Part shown: in pieces, positions 1 to 8,929 of the stretch | Position numbering within the stretch: the stretch's first letter is position 1 | How the letters are laid out: the number at the start of each line of letters is the position of its first letter | Assembly (NCBI GenBank): GCA_903885665.1 | Contig: CAISJL010000126.1 | Coordinates: forward strand, 36,260-100,259 | Direction: 5' to 3' | Length of the DNA stretch: 64,000 bases | DNA from: an uncultured beta proteobacterium | GTDB lineage: Bacteria; Pseudomonadota; Gammaproteobacteria; Burkholderiales; SG8-41 | The notes under the pieces: generated by a model | The model's input: the letters and a program-made list of their open reading frames with translations, nothing else | Databases searched by the model: none | What the model was told of the DNA's origin: nothing | Translations under genes and position numbers: made by a program

Positions 1-65
1 CACCCGTTACCACCAATCTCTGCCATCCATAATTGCGACACATAAAAAACGCTCAGGGGAGTCTC

Positions 66-1067
66 ATGAATTGCTATAACCACCACAGCTACGCTTGCCG
101 CCTTCTCACTATTTTCAGCGGGCTGTTCGCCGCATGCTGTTTGTACTCTAGCCTAGCCACCGCAGCAGCTACTTTTCCCACTCGGCCGCTACGGCTGATT
201 GTGCCCTACGCCCCCGGTGGCAACATTGACATCTCTGCTCGCATTATTGCGACACCTCTGGCTGACCTGCTTGGGCAGAGTGTGGTGGTGGATAATCGCC
301 CAGGTGCAGGCGGCAATCTAGGTGCCGCCTTGGTGGCCAAAGCCGCGTCCGATGGCTACACTATTTTGGTGGGCTCGAGTGGCCCGCTATCGGTGAATCC
401 GGTCATTTTTAAAAGCCTGCCCTACGACTCGTTAAAAGACTTTGCACCCATCTCCACCATTCAAGCCGTACCTTTGGTGGTGATTGCAGGGCCCAAATCG
501 TCTATCAACACCATTGCCGAGATGGTGGCGGGTGCTAGAGCGCGGCCCGGTAAACTCACCGTGGCCTCCTCGGGTGCCGGCACCACCAATCACTTCGCCA
601 TCGAGATGCTCGGCAATATGGCGAATGTGCAATTCTTGCATGTGCCATACAAAGGTAGTGGTCCAGCACTGTCTGAACTACTCGGCGGTCAAGTGGAGAC
701 TATGGTCGATCAACTCTCAGCCTCGATTGGTTATATTCGCGATGGGCGCTTCAAAGTGCTGGCCGTCACCACCTTACAGCGTAGCCCTTCGCTACCGAAT
801 ACCCCAACACTCGATGAGCTGGGCTATAAAGGTTATCAGGCCTCAACCCTACTCGGACTCCTAGCCAGTGCCGGCACTCCACCTGCGACGATCAAGATTC
901 TCAATACAGCTGTGCGCCAGGTCATGGATGGTCCTGCCAGCGAACGCTTTCGCGGTCTTGGTGCAACCCCTGGCGCCAGCTCACCCGAGGAATTCACCAC
1001 GCGGATTCGCGAGGAGTTACAACAATGGCAAGTCTTGGTTAAAAAACTCAATCTCAAATTTGAATAA
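66..1067 (+). CDS. Bug-type tripartite tricarboxylate transporter substrate-binding protein
   Basis: Periplasmic solute receptor of the tripartite tricarboxylate (TTT, BugD/TctC-like) family, which captures small carboxylates for a TctAB-type membrane partner. About 333 aa, the usual family length. An N-terminal signal peptide with a hydrophobic core (residues ~12-33) precedes the mature start TFPTRPLRLIVPYAPGG. The family blocks PYAPGGNIDISAR, VVVDNRPGAGGNLGA and ASDGYTILVG are all present. The ORF track begins at a TTG at 33. I prefer the ATG at 66 because AGGGGAG lies about 5 nt upstream. No tctA/tctB lies nearby, so this is an orphan receptor, as most Bug genes are. The lyase and LeuC/LeuD-like genes follow on the same strand, suggesting the ligand may be their substrate. 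The ligand itself cannot be read from sequence. Confidence 0.92.
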   Translation: MNCYNHHSYACRLLTIFSGLFAACCLYSSLATAAATFPTRPLRLIVPYAPGGNIDISARIIATPLADLLGQSVVVDNRPGAGGNLGAALVAKAASDGYTILVGSSGPLSVNPVIFKSLPYDSLKDFAPISTIQAVPLVVIAGPKSSINTIAEMVAGARARPGKLTVASSGAGTTNHFAIEMLGNMANVQFLHVPYKGSGPALSELLGGQVETMVDQLSASIGYIRDGRFKVLAVTTLQRSPSLPNTPTLDELGYKGYQASTLLGLLASAGTPPATIKILNTAVRQVMDGPASERFRGLGATPGASSPEEFTTRIREELQQWQVLVKKLNLKFE

Positions 1068-1130
1068 GCGCGCAGCCAGCGCTTTAAAATAACGCCCTCG
1101 AACACTCATCACCCTACAAGGAACCCTGTC

Positions 1131-2036
1131 ATGACTACCCAACCCGTACGCGCCACGACTCGTCTGCGTCAACTGCTCGCCCAACCGGGCTGTATTGTGG
1201 CCCCGGGTGTGGCCGATGCATTTGCGGCACGTCTAGTCGCCCTCGAGGGCTTTGACGCACTCTACATGACCGGTTTTGGCACCAGCTTAACGCGTCTTGG
1301 CATGCCAGACGTGGGTCTGCTCACCGCCACCGAAATGATCGATAACGCGAGCCGGATTGTTGATGCCTCCAACCTACCCTTGGTTGCTGACGCCGATACT
1401 GGCTATGGCAATCCAATCAACACTCGCCGCACGATTCGCGACTACGAAAAAGCCGGCGTGGCGGGCGTGCATCTCGAAGATCAAACCTGGCCTAAGCGTT
1501 GCGGACATCTGGCCGGCAAGCGTGTTATCCCCATTGCCGAGATGGTCGCCAAGATTAAAGCGGCTTGCGATGCCCGCCGCGATGATGACTTTGTAATCAT
1601 CAGCCGCACCGATGCAATCGCGGTCGAGGGCATGGAAGCCGCACTCGAGCGCGGAGAGCGCTACCGCGAAGCCGGTGCCGACGTGGTGTTTATCGAAGCG
1701 CCTATTGGTCGCCCTCAGGTCGAACAAATTGCCGCGCGCTTCAAAGGCGTGCCGCTACTCTACAACATGGCCTCTAGCGGTAAAACCCCAGACCTACCGG
1801 CCGACGAGCTGGGCCGGCTTGGCTTTAAACTAGCCATCTACCCCAATTGGTTGTTATTAGCAGCGATCCCGGCCATGCAAAACTTGCTGCGCGAACTCAA
1901 ACGCACCGGCTCGATTGCTGAGCTTCGCCACCAAGTCGCAACCTTTAAACAGTTCACCGAAGTGGCCGGCTTGCCCGAGATCCAAGTCCTAGAAAACTTA
2001 TACGGTGTGCCTGACGATCAGCGTGCCAGCCTCTAA
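1131..2036 (+). CDS. Isocitrate lyase/PEP mutase superfamily carbon-carbon lyase
   Basis: Member of the PEP mutase/isocitrate lyase superfamily (methylisocitrate lyase, dimethylmalate lyase, oxaloacetate decarboxylase group), TIM-barrel enzymes acting on 2-hydroxy or 2-oxo dicarboxylates with Mg2+. About 301 aa. Visible signatures are VADADTGYGN (Mg-binding acidic region), AGVHLEDQTWPKRCGH, which carries the catalytic-loop Cys of the KRCGH motif, and SRTDAIAVEGMEAALERG. The KRCGH cysteine argues for a lyase rather than a phosphonate mutase. An AAGGA Shine-Dalgarno lies before the ATG. The next two genes encode LeuC- and LeuD-like hydro-lyase subunits. That pairing recalls 2,3-dimethylmalate dehydratase plus lyase of nicotinate fermentation, but the substrate is inference. 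PrpB-type methylisocitrate lyase or oxaloacetate decarboxylase are alternatives. Confidence 0.85.
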   Translation: MTTQPVRATTRLRQLLAQPGCIVAPGVADAFAARLVALEGFDALYMTGFGTSLTRLGMPDVGLLTATEMIDNASRIVDASNLPLVADADTGYGNPINTRRTIRDYEKAGVAGVHLEDQTWPKRCGHLAGKRVIPIAEMVAKIKAACDARRDDDFVIISRTDAIAVEGMEAALERGERYREAGADVVFIEAPIGRPQVEQIAARFKGVPLLYNMASSGKTPDLPADELGRLGFKLAIYPNWLLLAAIPAMQNLLRELKRTGSIAELRHQVATFKQFTEVAGLPEIQVLENLYGVPDDQRASL

Positions 2037-2108
2037 TAGCAAGCACTAACTAATACCATTAAGATTAACTAACATATTGATTTAATTGATTATTTTATAG
2101 GCATACTG

Positions 2109-3527
2109 ATGACTATCGCACGCACCTTATTCGATAAAATTTGGGATCGCCATGTCATCATGACGCGTCCCGAGGGCGATGCCCTCATCCACATAGACCG
2201 TAATTTTGTGCACGAAGGCTCTTTCCACGCTTTTGGTGCACTGGCCAAAGAGGGGCGCCAAGTACGCAAGCCTCGCCAAAACTTTGCGATTGCCGATCAC
2301 TATGTGCCGACCCTCGGCCGCGAGCAAGGTCTCGCCGCAGTCGCCGACCCTGACGCTCGCCATATGATTGAATTACTCGAATCCCATGCCAAGCACAACG
2401 GTATGAAGCACTTCGGGATGGCTGACCCCCAACAAGGCATTGTGCATGTGGTGGGCCCTGAACTAGGGATCACTCAACCTGGCCTGACCATTACCTGCGG
2501 CGACTCCCATACCTCCACCCACGGCGCGCTCGGCGCCTATGCGTTTGGGATTGGCGCCTCGCAACTCAAACAAATTCTCGCCACCCAATGCTTGTGGCTC
2601 AAGCGCCCCAAGACCATGCGCATCACCATCGACGGTGCACTAGGCGCTGGGGTGAGCGGCAAAGACGTGGTGTTGGCGATTATTGCGCGTATTGGTACGG
2701 CTGGCGCTTCCGGTCATGTCATCGAGTTTGCCGGCAGTGCAATTCGCGCCCTCAGTATTGCAGGTCGCTTAACGGTTTGTAATATGGCAATCGAGGCCGG
2801 TGCACGCGCCGGCTTGATCGCCCCTGATGACACAGTCTACGAATATCTGACTGGACGCCCATATGCGCCGCAAGGGGCAGAATGGGAGCAAGCGCTCCTC
2901 GAATGGCAGCAATTACCCACTGACCCCGGCGCACGCTTTGATCAAGAAGTCCACTTGGATGGCAGCCAATTGCAACCGATGGTCACTTGGGGCACGAGCC
3001 CCGAGGAAGCCCTAGCAGTCACTGCCACCGTTCCCGATCCCGCCTGCTTTGGCGAAGCCAATCAACGCGCCCACGCGCAACAAGCTTTGGCCTATATGGA
3101 TCTACAACCAGGCATGCCGCTGACAGCAATCCCGATTGACTACGCATTTATTGGCAGCTGCACTAACGGTCGGATTGAGGACTTACGCGCCGCCGCTGAA
3201 GTGTTGCGCGGCCGCACCACAGTCATCCCGGCGTGGATCTCGCCTGGCTCGACCCCAATCAAACGCCAAGCCGAGGCGGAGGGCCTAGATCAAATTTTCT
3301 TAGCCGCCGGGGTTGAATGGCGCGCCTCGGGCTGCTCGAGCTGCTGTGCCATGAATGGCGATTTAATCCCTGCTGGTGCGCGCTGTGCCTCCACCGCTAA
3401 TCGCAACTTTGAGGGCCGCCAAGGACAAGGTGCGCGCACCCACTTAATGAGTCCGGCGATGGCGGCAGCCGCGATGATCACCGGTCACATCACCGATGTG
3501 CGCACACTACTTGGAGCCAGCGCATGA
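2109..3527 (+). CDS. LeuC-type aconitase-family hydro-lyase, large subunit
   Basis: Large [4Fe-4S] subunit of an isopropylmalate isomerase-type dehydratase, 472 aa, the normal LeuC length. The start MTIARTLFDKIWDRHVI matches LeuC N-termini, and GDSHTSTHGALGAYAFGIGAS is the aconitase-family signature. The cluster-ligand segments are IGSCTNGRIEDLRAAAE and SGCSSCCAMNGD, so the three expected cysteines are present. The first segment has Gly where leucine-pathway LeuC proteins normally have Ser (SCTNSR), and the second has CSSC instead of CSMC. These changes, together with the upstream PEP-mutase-type lyase, suggest a related hydro-lyase (dimethylmalate or other alkylmalate dehydratase) rather than leucine biosynthesis. 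It overlaps the small-subunit gene by 4 nt (ATGA), so the two are translationally coupled. I therefore leave the symbol blank. Confidence 0.88.
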   Translation: MTIARTLFDKIWDRHVIMTRPEGDALIHIDRNFVHEGSFHAFGALAKEGRQVRKPRQNFAIADHYVPTLGREQGLAAVADPDARHMIELLESHAKHNGMKHFGMADPQQGIVHVVGPELGITQPGLTITCGDSHTSTHGALGAYAFGIGASQLKQILATQCLWLKRPKTMRITIDGALGAGVSGKDVVLAIIARIGTAGASGHVIEFAGSAIRALSIAGRLTVCNMAIEAGARAGLIAPDDTVYEYLTGRPYAPQGAEWEQALLEWQQLPTDPGARFDQEVHLDGSQLQPMVTWGTSPEEALAVTATVPDPACFGEANQRAHAQQALAYMDLQPGMPLTAIPIDYAFIGSCTNGRIEDLRAAAEVLRGRTTVIPAWISPGSTPIKRQAEAEGLDQIFLAAGVEWRASGCSSCCAMNGDLIPAGARCASTANRNFEGRQGQGARTHLMSPAMAAAAMITGHITDVRTLLGASA

Positions 3528-4138
3528 CCCCCTTTATTTCACTCAACGCAGTTGCCGTGCCCTTTGACATGGCCAATGTCGATACCGATCGGATTATTCC
3601 TGTGCGTTTTTTACGCAAACTACGCGACCTTGCGCATAGCTATGAAGGCTACTTATTTCATGACATGCGGTTTGATCCGACAGGTGCAGAGCGGCCCGAA
3701 TTTATACTCAACCAAACCCCATGGCGACAAGCGGGTATTTTGGTGGCAGATACTAACTTTGGTTGCGGCTCCTCGCGCGAAGGTGCGGTCTACGCGCTAC
3801 TCGACTACGGTATTCGCGCGGTGATAGCACCTTCATTTGGTGATATTCACTACGCCAATGAACTCCAAAATGGCATGCTGCCCGTGACACTCCCCGATGA
3901 GATTTGTAATCATTTACGCGCGCAACTCCACGCGCAACCGGGTGCGCATTTACAGATCGATCTACCCACCCAAATTGTTACCGATACCGATGGCGAGACC
4001 CACCCCTTCATGATAGATCCAGTCTACAAAGAGCGTTTGTTACAAGGTTTAGATGATGTAGGTTTGGTATTAGCGCAAAACTCACAGATCGAAGCCTTCG
4101 AACAAGCGTATCATCGCCAACACCCATGGCTTGCTTAA
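3524..4138 (+). CDS. LeuD-type hydro-lyase small subunit
   Basis: Small swivelling-domain subunit partnering the preceding LeuC-like protein, 204 aa, typical of bacterial LeuD. Family blocks: FDMANVDTDRIIPVRFL near the N-terminus, NFGCGSSREGAVYALLDYG in the middle, then AVIAPSFGDIHYANELQNGMLPV. In canonical LeuD the middle block reads GSSREHAPWAL. The His-Ala-Pro part is replaced here by Gly-Ala-Val beside the substrate-binding Ser-Arg. This fits altered substrate specificity but does not prove it. The ATG overlaps the stop of the large subunit by 4 nt. The gene is followed after 55 nt by a CorA-like gene that is probably functionally unrelated. Confidence 0.87.
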   Translation: MTPFISLNAVAVPFDMANVDTDRIIPVRFLRKLRDLAHSYEGYLFHDMRFDPTGAERPEFILNQTPWRQAGILVADTNFGCGSSREGAVYALLDYGIRAVIAPSFGDIHYANELQNGMLPVTLPDEICNHLRAQLHAQPGAHLQIDLPTQIVTDTDGETHPFMIDPVYKERLLQGLDDVGLVLAQNSQIEAFEQAYHRQHPWLA

Positions 4139-4193
4139 ATTTTACGGATCGACTTAAACCCTTGAAACGCCCTCGACTCGCGCGCCGGACATC

Positions 4194-5159
4194 ATGATTG
4201 TCAATAGTGTTGCCTATCAACAAGGGCGCGTCGTCGCACGAGTCGCCAGTCAAGATATTCACGACTATCTAGGACACGCGGACTACATCGTGTGGGTGGC
4301 CGTGCGCGACCCCGACCATGCCGAACTCGAACAATTAAAACAAGAATTTAATCTGCAACCCCTAGCGGTTGAAGATGCCTTGCACGGCCATCAGCGGCCC
4401 AAGTTCGAAGAGTATTCAGACTCACTGTTTTTTGTGATTCATACCGTAGAGATTGATGGCGAAGAATTGCGCATTGGTGAAATTAATATTTTTGTCACCG
4501 CGCGCTATGTCTTAACTATTCGCAAAAATAGCGATCGCAATCTCACCGAAGTGCGCACGCGCTGCGAGAACGAACCTACCCATATGCAGTATGGTACAGG
4601 CTATATTTTGTATGCCTTAATGGATGCGATTGTTGATCGTTACTTTCCGATTATTGATGGTATTGCCTCACAACTCGAGCACATTGAAGATCGTATTTTC
4701 GCTGGCGAATCGGCACGTCAAAACATTGAGTCCTTGTATTATCTCAAACAACAATTAGTCACACTCAAGCACGCGACCGCGCCACTACTCGAAGCGATAG
4801 GCAAACTCTACGGCGGACGCGTGCCGGCGGTGTGCGCCGGTTTGGACGATTATTTTCGTGATGTCGCTGACCACCTAGTGCGCATTAACCAACTCATCGA
4901 TGCTACACGGGACATGGTGGCTACCGCCATTTCAGTGAGCTTAGCCATGATTACCGTACAAGATACCGAAGTCACCAAACAACTGGCTGGCTACGGCGCG
5001 CTGGTCGCAGTGCCGACCATGATTGCCGGCATCTATGGCATGAACTTTCAACATATGCCTGAACTGAGCTGGACTTGGGGCTATCCGATGGCGGTGCTCA
5101 GCATGGTGATCATTGACCTCTATTTATTTTATCGGTTTCGCAAGTCGCGGTGGCTATAG
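4194..5159 (+). CDS. corA: CorA-family magnesium/divalent cation transporter
   Basis: CorA-family inner-membrane divalent cation channel, 321 aa. A long cytoplasmic N-terminal part (residues ~1-250, alpha/beta funnel and long stalk helix) is followed by two C-terminal membrane helices (~259-280 and ~295-314). The signature YGMNF sits at ~281-285 at the end of the first helix, and the protein ends in a basic tail (FRKSRWL), as CorA proteins do. The loop after GMNF reads QHMPELSWTWGYP, matching the acidic MPEL element common in CorA. Its stop overlaps the next gene by 10 nt. The sequence does not distinguish Mg2+ uptake from Zn2+ efflux (ZntB-like) members, though GMNF and MPEL favour CorA. Confidence 0.9.
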   Translation: MIVNSVAYQQGRVVARVASQDIHDYLGHADYIVWVAVRDPDHAELEQLKQEFNLQPLAVEDALHGHQRPKFEEYSDSLFFVIHTVEIDGEELRIGEINIFVTARYVLTIRKNSDRNLTEVRTRCENEPTHMQYGTGYILYALMDAIVDRYFPIIDGIASQLEHIEDRIFAGESARQNIESLYYLKQQLVTLKHATAPLLEAIGKLYGGRVPAVCAGLDDYFRDVADHLVRINQLIDATRDMVATAISVSLAMITVQDTEVTKQLAGYGALVAVPTMIAGIYGMNFQHMPELSWTWGYPMAVLSMVIIDLYLFYRFRKSRWL

Positions 5160-6406
5160 CCGCTAAGTCACAGGTGCGCACCGCCATTTTTGGAGGTGGC
5201 CCTGCCGGCCTAATGGCCGCTGAAGTCTTACTCGGAGCGGGTGAGTCGGTTGACCTCTATGACAGCATGCCCTCCGTTGGCCGCAAATTTTTATTAGCCG
5301 GGGTCGGTGGACTCAACCTAACACACGCTGAGCCGCAGCCGCACTTTATTCAACGCTACGGCGCGCGCGGCAGTGATCTGGGCGCGCTACTCACCGACTT
5401 TGATGCCGCCGCCATTCAAGCTTGGGCTGGTGACTTGGGCATTGCCACTTTTGTTGGTAGCTCGCAACGTATTTTTCCCACCGCCATGAAAGCCGCACCG
5501 CTGTTGCGGGCGTGGTTACATCGCCTGCGTAGCCAGGGCTTACGCATCCACGTCCGTCACCGCTGCTTGGGCTGGGATGGGCAGGGCGCGTGGCGGATGC
5601 AAACCCCCCACGGCGAACAAACCCTCACGAGCGCTTGTACTATTTTGGCTTTGGGCGGCGGCAGTTGGTCACGGCTAGGCTCGGATGGCGCATGGGTGCC
5701 GTGGTTACGCCAATCAGGCGTCGCAGTGCACCCGCTCAAACCCAGTAACTGCGGGTTTGAAGTCGCATGGCGTGCACACTTTAAAAAACGCCACGCTGGG
5801 GCCCCAGTCAAAGCCGTAAGCGCCAGCCTGACCACACCCAAGGGGGTCACCCACCAGCGCTTAGGCGAATTCACCATCAGTCACTATGGTGTCGAAGGCG
5901 GTTTAATCTACAGCCTCTCCGCAGCGCTGCGCGACACCATCGAACATTCGGGTCGCGCTACGCTACACCTAGATTTGCTACCCCACTTGAGCGCCGAGCA
6001 CGTGTTGGCCGCGGTCAGTCACCCCCGCGGCTCACGCTCTCTGGCCAGTCACTTGCAAAGCCGCCTCAAAATCACTGGGGTCAAAGCCGGTCTGTTACGC
6101 GAAATATTGACGACACGCGAGCTGCTCGAACCCCATCGTATTGCCACCACCCTTAAGGCGCTGGCCCTACCACTGATCGCAGCGCGACCACTCGATGAGG
6201 CCATTAGCAGCGCTGGCGGCGTTGACTTTAGCGCGCTCACCCCAACCCTCATGTTGCGCCAACACCCCGGCGTGTTTTGCGCCGGCGAGATGCTGGACTG
6301 GGAGGCCCCGACTGGCGGCTATCTGCTCAGTGTGTGTTTGGCAAGCGGCAGACAGGCTGGTTTAGGAGCGCTGACTTACTTAAAAATAACAAATAAAATC
6401 AATTAG
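5150..6406 (+). CDS. HI0933/BaiN-type FAD-dependent oxidoreductase (PP_4765-like)
   Basis: FAD/NAD(P)-binding flavoprotein of the HI0933/YhiN/BaiN group, 418 aa. The N-terminal Rossmann motif is FGGGPAGLMAAEVLL. The next conserved block, GRKFLLAGVGGLNLTHAEP, is the variant typical of the PP_4765 subfamily rather than the GGRCNFTN form. ILALGGGSWSRLGSDGAW and the C-terminal FAD contact GVFCAGEMLDWEAPTGGYLL are also visible. Translation starts at GTG within the end of the corA-like gene (10-nt overlap), which implies coupling. The physiological substrate of this subfamily is not established. It ends convergently with dapE, and the stop codon lies inside an AT-rich AATAAAATCAATTAG motif seen elsewhere in the window. 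Confidence 0.85.
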   Translation: MAIAAKSQVRTAIFGGGPAGLMAAEVLLGAGESVDLYDSMPSVGRKFLLAGVGGLNLTHAEPQPHFIQRYGARGSDLGALLTDFDAAAIQAWAGDLGIATFVGSSQRIFPTAMKAAPLLRAWLHRLRSQGLRIHVRHRCLGWDGQGAWRMQTPHGEQTLTSACTILALGGGSWSRLGSDGAWVPWLRQSGVAVHPLKPSNCGFEVAWRAHFKKRHAGAPVKAVSASLTTPKGVTHQRLGEFTISHYGVEGGLIYSLSAALRDTIEHSGRATLHLDLLPHLSAEHVLAAVSHPRGSRSLASHLQSRLKITGVKAGLLREILTTRELLEPHRIATTLKALALPLIAARPLDEAISSAGGVDFSALTPTLMLRQHPGVFCAGEMLDWEAPTGGYLLSVCLASGRQAGLGALTYLKITNKIN

Positions 6407-6410
6407 TTAA
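6392..6410 (+). repeat. Dispersed AT-rich motif, diverged copy
   Basis: AATAAAATCAATTAGTTAA spans the stop codon of the flavoprotein gene. It differs at one base from the AATAAAATCAAATAGTTA copies near 22,849 and 52,450. Confidence 0.5.
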
Positions 6411-6442
6411 TTATTTAGTTAACTATTTGATTGATTGATTAA

Positions 6443-7615
6443 CTATTCGGCAGTCTTGCTAGAGGCACCCGCCATCAACAAATGCTCCAGAGTGCGCAGA
6501 TAGATCGCCGGCAAGGTCTCCACTTCGATCACGGGAAGCCGTTCATTCACCTGATGAATTGTGGCATTGGTCGGGCCAAACTCCACCACTTGCGGACAAA
6601 TATCGGCAATAAAGCGACCATCTGAAGTGCCGCCAGTGGTCGATAACTCGGTCTCAATTTTCATCACATCGCGGATTGCTGCGGCTATGGCGTCGACCAA
6701 ATCGCCTTTTGGCGTCAAGAACGGCCGACCATCTTGGCGCCACACTAAATCATGCGCCACGTCATGTTTATTCAAAATCCCCTCGACTCGCGTCTGTAGC
6801 GATTCTGCCGAACTGGCGGTGGAGTGACGAAAATTAAACTGCACTTGGGCGGTGCCGGGGATGACATTGTTGGCGCCAGTGCCCGCATTAAAGTTGGAGA
6901 TTTGCCAAGTGGTGGGTGGAAAATACTCGTTACCCCGATCCCACTCGATGGTCGCCATCTCGGCAATTGCTGCCGCTACCATGTGTATGGGATTAGCCGC
7001 CAAGTGAGGATAAGCCACATGGCCTTGCACGCCCTTCACCGTCAATATACCCGTGAGTGAGCCACGCCGACCATTTTTAATCATATCGCCCAATTGCTTA
7101 ACCGAGGTGGGCTCGCCCACAATACAGTAATCCAAACGTTCACCACGATGCGCTAAGGTCTCGACCACCCGCACCGTGCCATCGGTTGCTGGCCCTTCTT
7201 CGTCAGAGGTAAACATCACCGCCAATGAGCCAGGATGATCCGGATGTGCCCGCACAAAATCACGCAACGCAATCACAAACGCGGCAATCGAGGTTTTCAT
7301 ATCGGAGGCGCCACGACCGTGTAACACCCCATCTTTAATGGTAGGGGTAAACGGATCAATATCCCAGCTGGACAAAGGTCCGGTGGGCACCACATCGGTG
7401 TGTCCAGCAAAGCACACCAAGGGTGCGGCCGTGCCACGGCGCGCCCATAAATTGGTGACGCCGTTACCGGTAATCCATTCGCAGTGAAAACCCAAGGGCT
7501 CTAAATGCGCGGCGACAATCTCTAAACAACCGGCGTCCTCCGGTGATACCGAGTGACGCGCAATTAATTGTTGAGTCAATTCTAAGGCAGTGATATCCAC
7601 GGCAGGCTCTTTCAT
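6443..7615 (-). CDS. dapE: Succinyl-diaminopimelate desuccinylase
   Basis: Hydrolyses N-succinyl-LL-2,6-diaminopimelate to LL-DAP plus succinate in lysine and peptidoglycan synthesis. Dinuclear-zinc M20 peptidase fold, cytoplasmic. Visible metal and catalytic motifs are [12 protein letters not shown] (His ligand and Asp), [15 protein letters not shown] (bridging Asp), [12 protein letters not shown] (catalytic Glu and metal Glu), and the C-terminal [11 protein letters not shown] and NATIHQVNE (His ligand). From the ATG at 7615 the protein is 390 aa, close to the usual ~380. The ORF track starts 30 nt further out at a GTG with a hydrophobic run and no ribosome-binding site, so I reject that start. 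There are no dapD or prmB neighbours. Confidence 0.95.
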   Translation of the reverse strand: MKEPAVDITALELTQQLIARHSVSPEDAGCLEIVAAHLEPLGFHCEWITGNGVTNLWARRGTAAPLVCFAGHTDVVPTGPLSSWDIDPFTPTIKDGVLHGRGASDMKTSIAAFVIALRDFVRAHPDHPGSLAVMFTSDEEGPATDGTVRVVETLAHRGERLDYCIVGEPTSVKQLGDMIKNGRRGSLTGILTVKGVQGHVAYPHLAANPIHMVAAAIAEMATIEWDRGNEYFPPTTWQISNFNAGTGANNVIPGTAQVQFNFRHSTASSAESLQTRVEGILNKHDVAHDLVWRQDGRPFLTPKGDLVDAIAAAIRDVMKIETELSTTGGTSDGRFIADICPQVVEFGPTNATIHQVNERLPVIEVETLPAIYLRTLEHLLMAGASSKTAE

Positions 7616-7711
7616 GAACAAAAAAACAACACAGATGACAAACACAAAAAATACATTGCAGCCAATGCCGGTATTCTAATCAGCCCAGCGCACTGCGTCA
7701 CCCTAGGATTT

Positions 7712-7740
7712 AGCCTAGAACTTAAAGCCTAGAACTTGAA
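7712..7740 (+). repeat. Short direct repeat in dapE upstream gap
   Basis: AGCCTAGAACTTAA is followed immediately by AGCCTAGAACTTGAA, and then by an AGCCCAAAGCCCAAAG run. This is a local tandem duplication with no recognised function, in the 280-nt gap between two divergent genes. Confidence 0.5.
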
Positions 7741-7894
7741 ACCCAGAGCCCAAAGCCCAAAGCATCCAGTCCTGGGACCAAAACGCCTGAATTCATCAAA
7801 AACCCCTCACTCAGGGTTCATCGGCCCACAGCAAATCACCATCTTAGCAAAGAGTAGGTAAAATCAACGCCTGATCAACTGCTATCCTGTCATT

Positions 7895-8902
7895 ATGAAC
7901 CCACCTACGACCTTACTCATCTCCCACGGACTCGAACAGCGGCGCGGCCACGAAATCACCGCCCTCGCCACCTCTCTTGGCATGACACTCGAATTCATCG
8001 TCTTACCGAGCGACCCCGAAGCCCGCCTGAATGAAACTGATTGCGCCCGTATCGACTTGGCGTTTTTTTCAAATGATATTTTCCCCAAACACTCACGCCA
8101 ATTCTTCTCTACCGTACGCAAAGCTCCACGCCTGCGCTGGCTACAAGTGTTTAATGCCGGAGTCGATCATCCCATCTACAGCGAAATGATCGAACGCGGC
8201 GCCCAACTCACCACCGCTGCCGGCACCACCGCTGTGCCCATTGCCCAAGCCGCGATTGCGGGGCTGTTAATGCTGGCGCGTAACTTCCCGCGTTGGCTGA
8301 CCGCGCAACGCGAACATCGCTGGGATCCGGTGCCACCGCACCAATTCCCACGCGATCTTGCTGGACAAACTGCGTTAGTGGTCGGCTTCGGTGCTATCGG
8401 TCAGGAGTTTGGACGACTCGCCCGCGCCCTAGGTCTGCGCGTCATCGGCGTGCGGCGCAGCCCCCTTCGCCCAGAAGATCAGGTTGATGCACTGTATCCA
8501 CCGCAGCAACTCGACAGCCTATTGCCCCAAGCCGATTGGCTGGTCATCGCTACCCCACTCACCGCACAGACTCGCGGTTTAATAAACGCCAGCCGCCTCG
8601 CCGCCCTACCCCAAGGCGCGCGGGTCATCAACGTCGGCCGCGGTGAGATCATCGATGAGCCAGCGCTCATCTCACAATTGCAATCCGGTCATTTAGGTGG
8701 TGCTTACTTGGATGTTTTTGCTACCGAACCCCTGCCCACTGACTCACCCCTGTGGCAATTGCCGAATGTACTGATTTCACCGCATAATTCCGCTGCCGCC
8801 CAAGGTAATGAAGAACGGGTCTACCAACTGTTTCTAAAAAACTTAAGCGCACTCCACCGTGGCGTGCCTCTGACCAATCTTGCCAGCCTTAGCGACGCTT
8901 AA
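7895..8902 (+). CDS. D-2-hydroxyacid dehydrogenase (NAD(P)-dependent)
   Basis: D-isomer-specific 2-hydroxyacid dehydrogenase, about 335 aa, cytoplasmic, converting 2-oxoacids to D-2-hydroxyacids or the reverse. The Rossmann motif VVGFGAIGQEFGRLARALG sits mid-protein. The catalytic Arg lies in INVGRGEIIDEPAL, the Glu in DVFATEPLP and the His in LISPHNSAA, so the triad is complete. The residues after the dinucleotide fold (VIGVRRS) end in two Arg where NAD enzymes usually have an acidic residue, hinting at NADP preference as in glyoxylate/hydroxypyruvate reductases. A Bug receptor follows 27 nt downstream and may be cotranscribed. The substrate cannot be assigned from sequence. Confidence 0.88.
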   Translation: MNPPTTLLISHGLEQRRGHEITALATSLGMTLEFIVLPSDPEARLNETDCARIDLAFFSNDIFPKHSRQFFSTVRKAPRLRWLQVFNAGVDHPIYSEMIERGAQLTTAAGTTAVPIAQAAIAGLLMLARNFPRWLTAQREHRWDPVPPHQFPRDLAGQTALVVGFGAIGQEFGRLARALGLRVIGVRRSPLRPEDQVDALYPPQQLDSLLPQADWLVIATPLTAQTRGLINASRLAALPQGARVINVGRGEIIDEPALISQLQSGHLGGAYLDVFATEPLPTDSPLWQLPNVLISPHNSAAAQGNEERVYQLFLKNLSALHRGVPLTNLASLSDA

Positions 8903-8929
8903 CAACGCCACTAACACCCAAGGAATAAA

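Noticed and set aside
2109-4138. Assigning leuC and leuD of leucine biosynthesis outright
   Set aside because: Motif substitutions and the coupled lyase make a different hydro-lyase equally or more likely. No leuB neighbour is present.
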